Notes under the pieces: generated by a model
Told to the model about the DNA's origin: nothing
What the model saw: the letters and a program-made list of their open reading frames with translations, nothing else
Database searches by the model: none
Shown here: positions 1 through 5,406 of the stretch, piece by piece
Numbering within the stretch: the stretch's first letter is position 1
Layout: every line of letters starts with the position of its first letter
Assembly: GCA_046542305.1 (NCBI GenBank)
Contig: JBKHBQ010000199.1
Location: forward strand, 1 to 7,170
Reading direction: 5' to 3'
Source: JBKHBQ01 sp046542305
Lineage (GTDB): Bacteria; Bacteroidota; Bacteroidia; Bacteroidales; 4484-276
DNA: 7,170 bases
Made by a program: the position numbers and the translations under genes

Positions 1-323
1 TGCATAACGAACACCAGATTTTCGTTTACGGTGCGGTCGCTGAGCAACTGAAAATCCTGAAATACTATACCCAGATGCCGCCGCAAAAAAGGAATTTCTT
101 TTGCGCCAATGGTAGCCAGATTAAATTCGCTGACTCTCCCCTGCCCCTCTTCGATAGTGAGCTCGGCATACAGCGTTTTGAGCAGGCTGCTCTTTCCGCT
201 GCCGGTTTTGCCGATCAGGTACACAAACTCCCCTGGTTCCATCTGAAAGGTGATGCCCGACAGCACAAGGATCTTTCTGCGGTAAACCGTAATATCTTCG
301 ACGTCGATGATCAATTCATTCAT
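1..323 (-). CDS. ftsE: FtsE-like cell-division ABC ATPase, N-terminal part, cut by the window edge
   Basis: Only the first 107 codons are present; the family usually has about 220-230 residues. Visible: Walker A GKTGSGKSS at residues 38-46, and a Q-loop region GIVFQDFQLL (85-94, Q89) followed by SDRTVNENL. This wording is typical of Bacteroidota FtsE. The signature motif, Walker B and switch His lie beyond position 1. FtsE is the cytoplasmic ATPase partner of the membrane protein FtsX; in other bacteria the pair activates peptidoglycan hydrolases at the septum. The ATG at 323 is chosen because it sits 11 bases after the stop of the LPP20 lipoprotein gene and gives the normal FtsE N-terminus; only a weak AGGCAAG resembles a ribosome binding site. 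Co-transcription with the two upstream lipoproteins is likely. A LolD-type lipoprotein-export ATPase is the main alternative, but the Q-loop context favours FtsE. Confidence 0.88.
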   Translation of the reverse strand, partial: MNELIIDVEDITVYRRKILVLSGITFQMEPGEFVYLIGKTGSGKSSLLKTLYAELTIEEGQGRVSEFNLATIGAKEIPFLRRHLGIVFQDFQLLSDRTVNENLVFVM

Positions 324-334
324 AAACTTGCCTG

Positions 335-1711
335 TTATAGCTGATAAAAAATTGCGCGCTGCATTTCAGGATAAAGGTTGATGTTGAGCCGGTTTATGAA
401 AGCGTCGATGGCATCGCGGCCTGCCGAGTCGAAATCACTGCCCAGGCCTGAAACATCGTCGACGGTGCGGAAAAACCGCTCCTTCCCGGCTTTATCCTTT
501 ACAATGATCGTAGCTTTCAGGCTGGCAGCAAACCTGCCGTTGCGTTCGTTTTCGCTTTTCGTTGCAGCGGAGGTCGTCACTTCGAAATCGGCATCCGATA
601 ATTGCTGACTGATCACAAAGCCTCCCTTTTCAAAAAGGTTTCTCAGGGAGGTAGCCAGCGCGGTCGCATCCGATACCTGCCCGAGATTTTCCAGTTCGGC
701 AGCCACATACACCCGCAGCGGCTCCACCTTTACCGGAAGCACGTATTCAGGCACCCTCACGGCTCCCAACAGCTTTCGTACCACAGGATCGGTGGTGTAG
801 TCCGAAACCAGCTTTTCCATATCCACCCCTGAGGTAATAAATTCTGAAGATGCGGCTGAAATCAATGGCCGCATGGCAATCCTGAAGCGGCCCTGGGCAT
901 CCGTTTGCACCCCAAAGTCCCTGCCCTTGAGCCAGGAAAGCCTGCAAATAACGGGCACCCCGCCAACCGGATTTCCTGCTGCATCCAGCAGCCCGGCATC
1001 CATGCTGCCGCCACCCGGCGATTCGCCACGCTTCACCCGGATTTCTTCCACAGGATACTCAATCCTGAGGTTTTGAACGTGGGCGGCAAAATCCGAAAAA
1101 AGCATCGTCGACCAGGATTTGCCGGTCTGTTCATCGGCACCCAAATCTTCACCCAGCACTTCCTTTATATCTTCCACGGCCTGTACATGAAACCGGAGCG
1201 CCTCGGGCAGGTTTCCGCTGCTGTACATTTGCCGGGCTTCGTCATACTTATCTTCGGACAGGTTGCGGGCTTTGCCGATACGTGCTGCCTTTTTCTGCTG
1301 ATACACATTTTTTGGCAATACAAAATACACCCAATACTGCTGTGCATTCTCCCAGCTACCCGCCAGTTCATAGCCTTCGAGCTGGTTTTGTGTGCTCAAC
1401 CGGATATTGTCGCGGTAATAATCGCTGTAGTTGTTGTCGAACTCAAACTGATTGAGCACAGACGTAGCCGAAATGGTCACCGAAATGCTTCCGGCCAGTT
1501 CTGCCAGAGCATTTTGCCTGGCCTTTTCGCGATAGTTGTCGTCTGTAAGTTTGGAGGCCATCCCCACGCCGTGATATGCCGCAGGATCGCCGGGCGTTTG
1601 TCTGACCCACGACGGTGCGCCTTTCATCAGCTCGTCGTAACTCATGTTTTTTGTTGATGAGCATGCGGATACAATGCCAATAACGATCAGGAAGCGTAAT
1701 ATTTTTTTCAT
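335..1711 (-). CDS. LPP20-family outer-membrane lipoprotein with Ig-like and C-terminal alpha/beta domains
   Basis: The 458-residue product starts with a lipoprotein signal peptide: KK, a hydrophobic stretch at 5-14 and lipobox VSAC with Cys17. Ser follows Cys, which suggests outer-membrane retention. Residues about 30-150 resemble the LPP20 domain: an APSWVRQTP start, a YHGVG strand, then a helix AREKARQNALAELA-like segment leading into SVTISA. A short TPR-like helical pair follows (about 155-190, SGNLPEALRFHVQA). Near 235-280, AAGNPVGGVPV and TDAQGRFRI look like a carboxypeptidase-regulatory/Ig-type beta sandwich. The last 110 residues form a predicted alpha/beta domain with DADFEV and VDDVSG segments. 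The ATG overlaps the stop of the upstream TPR lipoprotein by four bases, so translation is probably coupled; ftsE follows after 11 bases. LPP20 proteins include flagellar and envelope-anchoring lipoproteins, but no flagellar gene is here. The envelope role is inferred and the precise function unknown. Confidence 0.85.
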   Translation of the reverse strand: MKKILRFLIVIGIVSACSSTKNMSYDELMKGAPSWVRQTPGDPAAYHGVGMASKLTDDNYREKARQNALAELAGSISVTISATSVLNQFEFDNNYSDYYRDNIRLSTQNQLEGYELAGSWENAQQYWVYFVLPKNVYQQKKAARIGKARNLSEDKYDEARQMYSSGNLPEALRFHVQAVEDIKEVLGEDLGADEQTGKSWSTMLFSDFAAHVQNLRIEYPVEEIRVKRGESPGGGSMDAGLLDAAGNPVGGVPVICRLSWLKGRDFGVQTDAQGRFRIAMRPLISAASSEFITSGVDMEKLVSDYTTDPVVRKLLGAVRVPEYVLPVKVEPLRVYVAAELENLGQVSDATALATSLRNLFEKGGFVISQQLSDADFEVTTSAATKSENERNGRFAASLKATIIVKDKAGKERFFRTVDDVSGLGSDFDSAGRDAIDAFINRLNINLYPEMQRAIFYQL

Positions 1712-3336
1712 CTTTCAGGATTGAAATTTTTGATATCGCCGGCAATGTCGCCGGTCAGACCGGAAAACAGATTTCTTTGCAGCACATCCATCGAAGTGAT
1801 CTTATCATCATTCCGCAGGAGGCTTTGCAGTTTGTTGTAGTTTCTGTCGTCGGGCGAAAAGGTATTGTTGATTTCGATGGAAGGATACAAAGCTTTAGGA
1901 TTGCCATTGTACCGTGCATAATTCATCTCATCGGATTCTTCGCCGCTGTAGCTGTCCGACAGCAGGATCTCCCCGGTTCGGGTATCGATCAGTTTGTATC
2001 GCACCGCCAGTTCTACTTTATTCTTCTGGGTGAATTCGGCATAGGTAACCTTTTTATCTACATAACTGGTTTGGCCTGTGGTGGTTTTCACCAGTTCGCG
2101 CTCAAAGCCGGTTTTTTCTATTTTTTTGGCCCGGCCTCCCTGTTTTTTAAAATCTGAAAAATCCAGGATCAGCACCGCTTTAATATCATGCCGGTCGGCG
2201 AGCTGATTGAGCTGACCACGGTCGATGTTTCCGGAACGGTCGACAATGGCCCGGTCGATGCGGCTGTCGATGGAAGTGAGGTCGTACACTTTCAAAAATG
2301 GATCGTCCAGATCAAGCAGTTTTTTTACGAGGGCATTCTCAAATTCGATGGCTTCGGCATTGTAATTTCTAAAAACCGGTGTGTGCACGGCCATTGGATA
2401 GCGGGCACATTCGAGCGCCCGATCTTTCAGTTCGCGGCAGTCTTTGTAGGTTCCGGCATCCGCCAAAATCCGTTCGAAACCGAAATAGGCGGTGCGGCAT
2501 TTTCCGCCATCCAGGTAAATTTTTGCCTGCCGGTAAACGGGTTCGTTTTTAGCTTCGGCATATTGGGCCTTTACATCCTCAAAATCAGGGTCGGCACGGT
2601 AAACCTCGCCCAGCGCCACGGCAGCGCCGTCGAAATTTTCATCCATCAGCAACAGGCTGCCTTCTCGATAACGTTCGCGAAGTGCCTGCTTCATTCTTTC
2701 GGCTACATCGCTGTAGTTTTTTTCGCGCTGACAGATCCACGCCCATTTTTGGTAGGCTTCCATATATTTTCTGTCAGAAAAAAGCACCGCCGCTTCCTGG
2801 TAAACGGGTTCATAGGTTGCCTGGTCAAGATACAGTTCGGTATCGCGAAATGCAGGATCGATCTCTTTGATCTCTGCAAAGACGGCTTTGGCCCCGTCGT
2901 AGTTTTTCTCATCCAGATTTCTCAGCCCTTCGGCATACCGATCGCTGAGGTAGCGGTTTTTGGCTTCTTCATACTGCCGTTTCATGGCCGGATCGATATT
3001 CAGGTTGATGCCGGCCTTTTCAATTTTTTCGGCAAAGCCCACGGCCAAAACATATTCGTAAACAGTTTTTTTGTCGTCGCCGCGGCTGTAGGCCTCACCC
3101 ACCTTTGCCGCCATATCCTCAAGGGCCAGTTGTCCGCTCCGTTTCAGCGCAATCCGGATCTCCGGTTTGTCGGGCTTTGTCAGGCAAGCTTCGTAGTAAA
3201 GCTCGGCCGCGTCTTTGAACATGCCCGCCGATTCGTATTCTTCGGCCTGTTTTACCATCTTTTTGGCGCCACAGCCATACATAGCCATCGAAATAATTAA
3301 CACGCAAAAGACACTGAAGTACAGATTTATTTTCAT
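1708..3336 (-). CDS. TPR-repeat lipoprotein with a CsgG/LpoB-like C-terminal domain
   Basis: The start chosen is the internal ATG at 3336 (542 residues), because it gives a clean lipoprotein signal peptide: MKINLYF, a hydrophobic core, and MYGC with Cys22. An ATG at 3390 would add 18 polar residues in front of it. Residues about 28-310 are helical repeats: one TPR-like pair near 32-64, then four units of about 41-44 residues starting near 134, 179, 223 and 268. Each opens with Y-x-(E/Q)-(G/A), has a (K/N)-(Y/F)-(D/M)-x-A-type turn, and most end in D-P-x-F-x-D or a Y-x-D equivalent. From about 315 an alpha/beta region follows: LADRHDIKAVLILDFSDF (about 379-396), VELAVRYKLIDTRTGEILLSD, and a long acidic tail. 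This is like the small periplasmic domains of CsgG and LpoB. It is probably an outer-membrane-anchored scaffold working with the LPP20 lipoprotein encoded next. No specific function is recognised. Confidence 0.83.
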   Translation of the reverse strand: MKINLYFSVFCVLIISMAMYGCGAKKMVKQAEEYESAGMFKDAAELYYEACLTKPDKPEIRIALKRSGQLALEDMAAKVGEAYSRGDDKKTVYEYVLAVGFAEKIEKAGINLNIDPAMKRQYEEAKNRYLSDRYAEGLRNLDEKNYDGAKAVFAEIKEIDPAFRDTELYLDQATYEPVYQEAAVLFSDRKYMEAYQKWAWICQREKNYSDVAERMKQALRERYREGSLLLMDENFDGAAVALGEVYRADPDFEDVKAQYAEAKNEPVYRQAKIYLDGGKCRTAYFGFERILADAGTYKDCRELKDRALECARYPMAVHTPVFRNYNAEAIEFENALVKKLLDLDDPFLKVYDLTSIDSRIDRAIVDRSGNIDRGQLNQLADRHDIKAVLILDFSDFKKQGGRAKKIEKTGFERELVKTTTGQTSYVDKKVTYAEFTQKNKVELAVRYKLIDTRTGEILLSDSYSGEESDEMNYARYNGNPKALYPSIEINNTFSPDDRNYNKLQSLLRNDDKITSMDVLQRNLFSGLTGDIAGDIKNFNPER

Positions 3337-3396
3337 AGATCGGTGATGATTTTGGTCGCTGTAAAAATAAGAAAATCCTGCAGAAAGCATAACGGA

Positions 3397-4794
3397 TTAT
3401 ATGCCCGGTTCAAGATCGATCACCCTGATATTTTTATTATGTTCAAGATAGCTTCTGATGATCGAATGAACGTGCTTGTTTTCGGTATAGGGTTTCACCG
3501 AATCTTTTAAAAACGATATCTGATCGTACCCGTTCACATCGCGTGAAGCAAAGCCAAAGCCATGGTAGCGCCCGTGCTCCACCCACACCACCGAGCACTC
3601 GTCGTCGCATCTTCCATCGCCGATGATCAGGAAATCCGGCCGGGAATATTCATACCTTCCAATCACTGCCTGCACCCTGGCGTTGTAATCATCGGGCGGT
3701 TCCTCGCCGATGCAGGCGCCGTGGCATTCCTTTATCTTGTATTGAAAGCAGGAATTACGCGTAGCATAGAGGTTGCACAATTTCTGGCAAAGCTGATGAT
3801 CCTCGCAAAGCTGAAACAGGAAATTTTTGGCGGCCGTGTGCGAATTGAACGTGGTGAGTGGCACATCGCCATTGCAGTCGTCGAGCTTACAGATCTTCAG
3901 GCAAAGGTATCCCTCGTCATCCAGGTAATGAAACAGCCCCACATTGTAGCCGGTGCGACGCTGCGCCCGGTTGAAGCGGGGCATATGCCGCTGGATTTCG
4001 TGCGATTCCAGCAGCAGGGCGATCAGTTCGTTGCCGGTGAGTTCGTAATCTATGGAAGCCACCGTATTTTTCATTTCCAGCGCGCGTTTGGTGGTGCAGT
4101 TGGTAAGGTGCGACATGACGCGCGATTTAATATTCTTGCTTTTCCCGACGTAAATCACCGAATGGTTTTCATCCAGAAAAAAATATACCCCCGGCTCTTC
4201 CGGTAATTTCCTTATCATGCCCGGATCGAGATTGCTGTTGAGACCCTGGAGTGAAATTCCGGCCGGGTTCGGATCGATGGCTAGCAGCAGGTCGAACAAA
4301 GCAGCCGTGGCGCGGGCATCGCCATAAGCCCTGTGGGGCCGCTCGTTGGTGATCTGCAGTTCGGCGCACAGGTTTTGCAGGCTGTACGATTTCTTGTACG
4401 GAATCAGCTTGCGGCTGAGTTTTACGGTGCAGATTTTTTCGCGCTCGTATTCATAGCCGAGGTATTTGAATTCCTGCCGGATAAAGTTGTAGTCGAAACT
4501 GGCATTGTGGGCCACAAAAACGCAGTCTTCGGTGATCTCCACAATTTGTTTGGCCACCTCATAAAACTTCGGGGCATCTTCAACCATCTGGTCGCTGATG
4601 CCGGTCATCTGCTGAATGCGGTACGGAATGCGTTGTTCCGGATTGACAAGTGAAGTAAATTCATCCACGACTTTATGCCCATCATGGATCAGAATGGCCA
4701 CTTCGGTGATTTTCCCGCTTTTGTAGCTGGTACCTGTGGTCTCAATGTCAACGATGGCATATTTGGACTCCGGATGATGATGGTGATTCGACAT
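3397..4794 (-). CDS. DnaQ-like 3'-5' exonuclease fused to a UvrC/Cho-type GIY-YIG endonuclease
   Basis: The 465-residue protein has two nuclease modules. Residues 12-172 are a DEDDh exonuclease like the epsilon subunit of DNA polymerase III, with D16/E18 in DIETTG, D101 in AHNASFDYNFI, and H154/D159 in HRAYGDARATA; all catalytic positions are present. Residues 197-274 are a GIY-YIG domain with GVYFF (201-205), IYVGKSKNIKSR (Y214, K217, R224), LLLE (E262) and the closing Asn274, twelve residues after the Glu as in UvrC. Then comes a Cys cluster (C339, C348, C356, C360) spaced like the one in UvrC. There are no UvrB-binding, RNase H-like or HhH modules, so it resembles Cho rather than full UvrC. 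It probably acts in the cytoplasm on damaged or branched DNA, cutting and trimming. This fusion is known from Bacteroidota and Actinobacteria, but its physiological role is poorly defined. The N-terminus carries a native run of four His (4-7). A short-spaced AGGGAG precedes the ATG. Confidence 0.92.
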   Translation of the reverse strand: MSNHHHHPESKYAIVDIETTGTSYKSGKITEVAILIHDGHKVVDEFTSLVNPEQRIPYRIQQMTGISDQMVEDAPKFYEVAKQIVEITEDCVFVAHNASFDYNFIRQEFKYLGYEYEREKICTVKLSRKLIPYKKSYSLQNLCAELQITNERPHRAYGDARATAALFDLLLAIDPNPAGISLQGLNSNLDPGMIRKLPEEPGVYFFLDENHSVIYVGKSKNIKSRVMSHLTNCTTKRALEMKNTVASIDYELTGNELIALLLESHEIQRHMPRFNRAQRRTGYNVGLFHYLDDEGYLCLKICKLDDCNGDVPLTTFNSHTAAKNFLFQLCEDHQLCQKLCNLYATRNSCFQYKIKECHGACIGEEPPDDYNARVQAVIGRYEYSRPDFLIIGDGRCDDECSVVWVEHGRYHGFGFASRDVNGYDQISFLKDSVKPYTENKHVHSIIRSYLEHNKNIRVIDLEPGI

Positions 4795-4797
4795 GCG

Positions 4798-4803
4798 CTC
4801 CCT
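4798..4803 (-). promoter_or_regulatory. Possible Shine-Dalgarno site of the exonuclease/GIY-YIG gene
   Basis: On the minus strand AGGGAG lies three bases before the ATG at 4794. It is the best purine-rich match in the window, where most starts have none. The spacing is shorter than ideal, so its use is uncertain, but it supports this ATG as the start. Confidence 0.4.
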
Positions 4804-4804
4804 T

Positions 4805-4821
4805 TTTTGGCATTGCCAAAA
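4805..4821. repeat. 17-bp perfect palindrome, candidate operator
   Basis: TTTTGGC-ATT-GCCAAAA has two 7-bp arms and a 3-bp centre. It overlaps the 3' half of the -7-like box at 4824-4817 and covers the likely transcription start of the nuclease gene, 11 bases before its ATG. That is where a repressor dimer would block transcription. It is too short, and lacks the T-run, for a terminator. No regulator can be named from the sequence. Confidence 0.45.
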
Positions 4822-4824
4822 TTA
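4817..4824 (-). promoter_or_regulatory. Bacteroidota -7 promoter element for the nuclease gene
   Basis: The minus strand reads TAATTTTG, a full match to the TAnnTTTG consensus. About 21 bases further upstream a TTTCG partly resembles the -33 TTTG/TTG element. Transcription would begin near 4811, giving a leader of about 16 bases. The -7 match is seen; its use as a promoter is inferred. The downstream lipoprotein-ftsE genes might be served by the same promoter. Confidence 0.45.
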
Positions 4825-4899
4825 GGGATTTCAGGCAGAAATTTTCGAAAGATCAGGAAAAAGTTATCAATAAACACAAACTTAAAAGCAGCATGAAAG

Positions 4900-4920
4900 A
4901 TTGCGAAATTTTTCCGCAAT
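4900..4920. repeat. Hairpin-forming inverted repeat upstream of the hicAB remnant
   Basis: ATTGCG (4900-4905) and CGCAAT (4915-4920) are perfect arms around a 9-base AT-rich centre; two more A-T pairs and a G-T wobble extend the stem outward. TTTG follows on the plus strand. No plus-strand gene lies upstream that would need a terminator, so an operator or mRNA-leader structure for hicAB is more likely than termination. A CAATTTTG at 4917-4924, one mismatch from TAnnTTTG, overlaps the right arm and could be the hicA promoter box. Confidence 0.35.
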
Positions 4921-4937
4921 TTTGTTATTGAGAACCC

Positions 4938-4959
4938 AAAGTTAAACTTTGAAAGTTAA
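4938..4959. repeat. 13-bp inverted repeat plus direct repeat at the hicA start, candidate TA operator
   Basis: AAAGTT-A-AACTTT (4938-4950) is a perfect inverted repeat ending within the degenerate TTG start of hicA. The octamer AAAGTTAA occurs at 4938-4945 and again at 4952-4959, a 14-base period. Toxin-antitoxin operons usually bind their own antitoxin at palindromes in this position. However, this HicB is short and shows no obvious helix-turn-helix or ribbon-helix-helix tail, so autoregulation is uncertain. Confidence 0.35.
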
Positions 4960-5137
4960 GGAAATCATACAGCTCATTTAGGACAACGGATGGGTGTAAG
5001 TCAGGCAGAAAGGAAGCCACATGCAATTTAAGCATCCTAATATCGATGACTTAATTACTATTCCCGGCCATAAAATGTCGGAAGATTTACCAAAAGGATT
5101 AGAAAACAGCATCTTAAAATTAGCAGGACTAAAATGA
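4949..5137 (+). pseudogene. hicA: hicA toxin remnant, broken by two in-frame stop codons
   Basis: Read in one frame from TTG (4949) the sequence gives a recognisable HicA: KVKEIIQLI, then TAG (4979-4981), DNGWV, then TAA (4997-4999), then VRQKGSHMQFKHP, DDLITIPGH and LENSILKLAGLK, ending at TGA 5135-5137. HicA is a small double-stranded-RNA-binding-like mRNA interferase of about 60 residues with a catalytic His in the GSH motif, which is still present at 5018-5020. No frameshift is needed, only the two stops. A TAA at 4943-4945 closes the frame upstream, so no ATG start precedes the stops, only TTG. The next ATG (5021) comes directly after the catalytic His codon and would give at most 38 residues without it. 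The hicA stop overlaps the hicB ATG (ATGA). The remnant is AT-rich, with TTA as its commonest Leu codon, unlike its neighbours. The active toxin is almost certainly lost. Confidence 0.85.
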
Positions 5138-5352
5138 TTCAATATCTCATCATATTCGAAAAAAACAGCAAGGGGCACTTCGGGGCTTCTGTTCCCGATC
5201 TGCCGGGCTGTGTGTCGTTTGGCGACACCATTGAGGAAGCAAAAAGAAACATCAGGGAAGCCATAGAATTCCATATTGAAGGCCTGAAAAAAGAAAACCT
5301 GCCTATCCCTCAAGCATCAACAATCGCCGAAACCATGCACGTGGCGGTATAA
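5134..5352 (+). CDS. hicB: HicB-family antitoxin, short form
   Basis: The 72-residue product has the partial RNase H-like fold of HicB: MIQYLIIFEK first strand, SVPDLPGCVSFG in the middle, the helix TIEEAKRNIREAIEFHIEGLKKE, and an LPIPQAS turn. HicB binds HicA and blocks its mRNA cleavage; many forms also carry a C-terminal DNA-binding domain, but here the protein ends after AETMHVAV with room for none. The ATG overlaps the stop of the hicA remnant by four bases, the normal HicA-HicB arrangement with translational coupling. Because hicA has stops upstream, coupling now depends on re-initiation, perhaps at 5021. The reading frame is intact and its base composition is closer to the neighbouring genes than that of hicA. 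It may be kept as an antitoxin against a related toxin elsewhere, or it may simply not have decayed yet. Confidence 0.88.
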   Translation: MIQYLIIFEKNSKGHFGASVPDLPGCVSFGDTIEEAKRNIREAIEFHIEGLKKENLPIPQASTIAETMHVAV

Positions 5353-5371
5353 CATTAATTTGTAATTACTG

Positions 5372-5400
5372 CGCCTTCGGCTAATGAAAAGGCGGATTTT
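5372..5400 (+). terminator. Weak terminator-like hairpin after hicB
   Basis: CGCCTT (5372-5377) can pair with AAGGCG (5389-5394) over an 11-base loop, followed by GATTTT. It starts 20 bases after the hicB stop, in the 54-base gap to the convergent yqgE-type gene. The stem is short and the T-run poor, so it is only a candidate. Confidence 0.3.
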
Positions 5401-5406
5401 CATGGG

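Noticed and set aside
905..1657. Plus-strand open frame of 250 codons opposite the LPP20 gene
   Set aside because: Antisense shadow; the opposite strand has a signal peptide, recognisable domains and a coupled start.
2112..2127. Two T-runs (A-runs on the coding strand, six and seven long) as a programmed frameshift site
   Set aside because: The main frame continues through them with sensible sequence (AKKIEK) into a conserved-looking domain; no alternative-frame extension of interest is seen.
2188..3300. Plus-strand open frame of 370 codons opposite the TPR lipoprotein gene
   Set aside because: It lies wholly antisense to a well-supported lipoprotein; its hydrophobic, Phe-rich, low-complexity translation is what the complement of a charged helical protein gives, and it shows no family motif.
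3337..3390. Longer start (ATG at 3390) for the TPR lipoprotein
   Set aside because: It would place 18 polar residues ahead of a perfect lipoprotein signal peptide; the ATG at 3336 fits much better.
3562..4206. Plus-strand open frame of 214 codons opposite the nuclease fusion
   Set aside because: It covers the GIY-YIG and Cys-cluster coding region, whose catalytic motifs are all intact on the minus strand.
4978..5313. Minus-strand open frame of 111 codons across hicAB
   Set aside because: It is antisense to the hicA remnant and hicB, both of which show clear family similarity; the product has no recognisable motif.
5353..5406. Small gene between hicB and yqgE
   Set aside because: Only 54 bases with an ATG but no meaningful frame; a weak hairpin explains it better.
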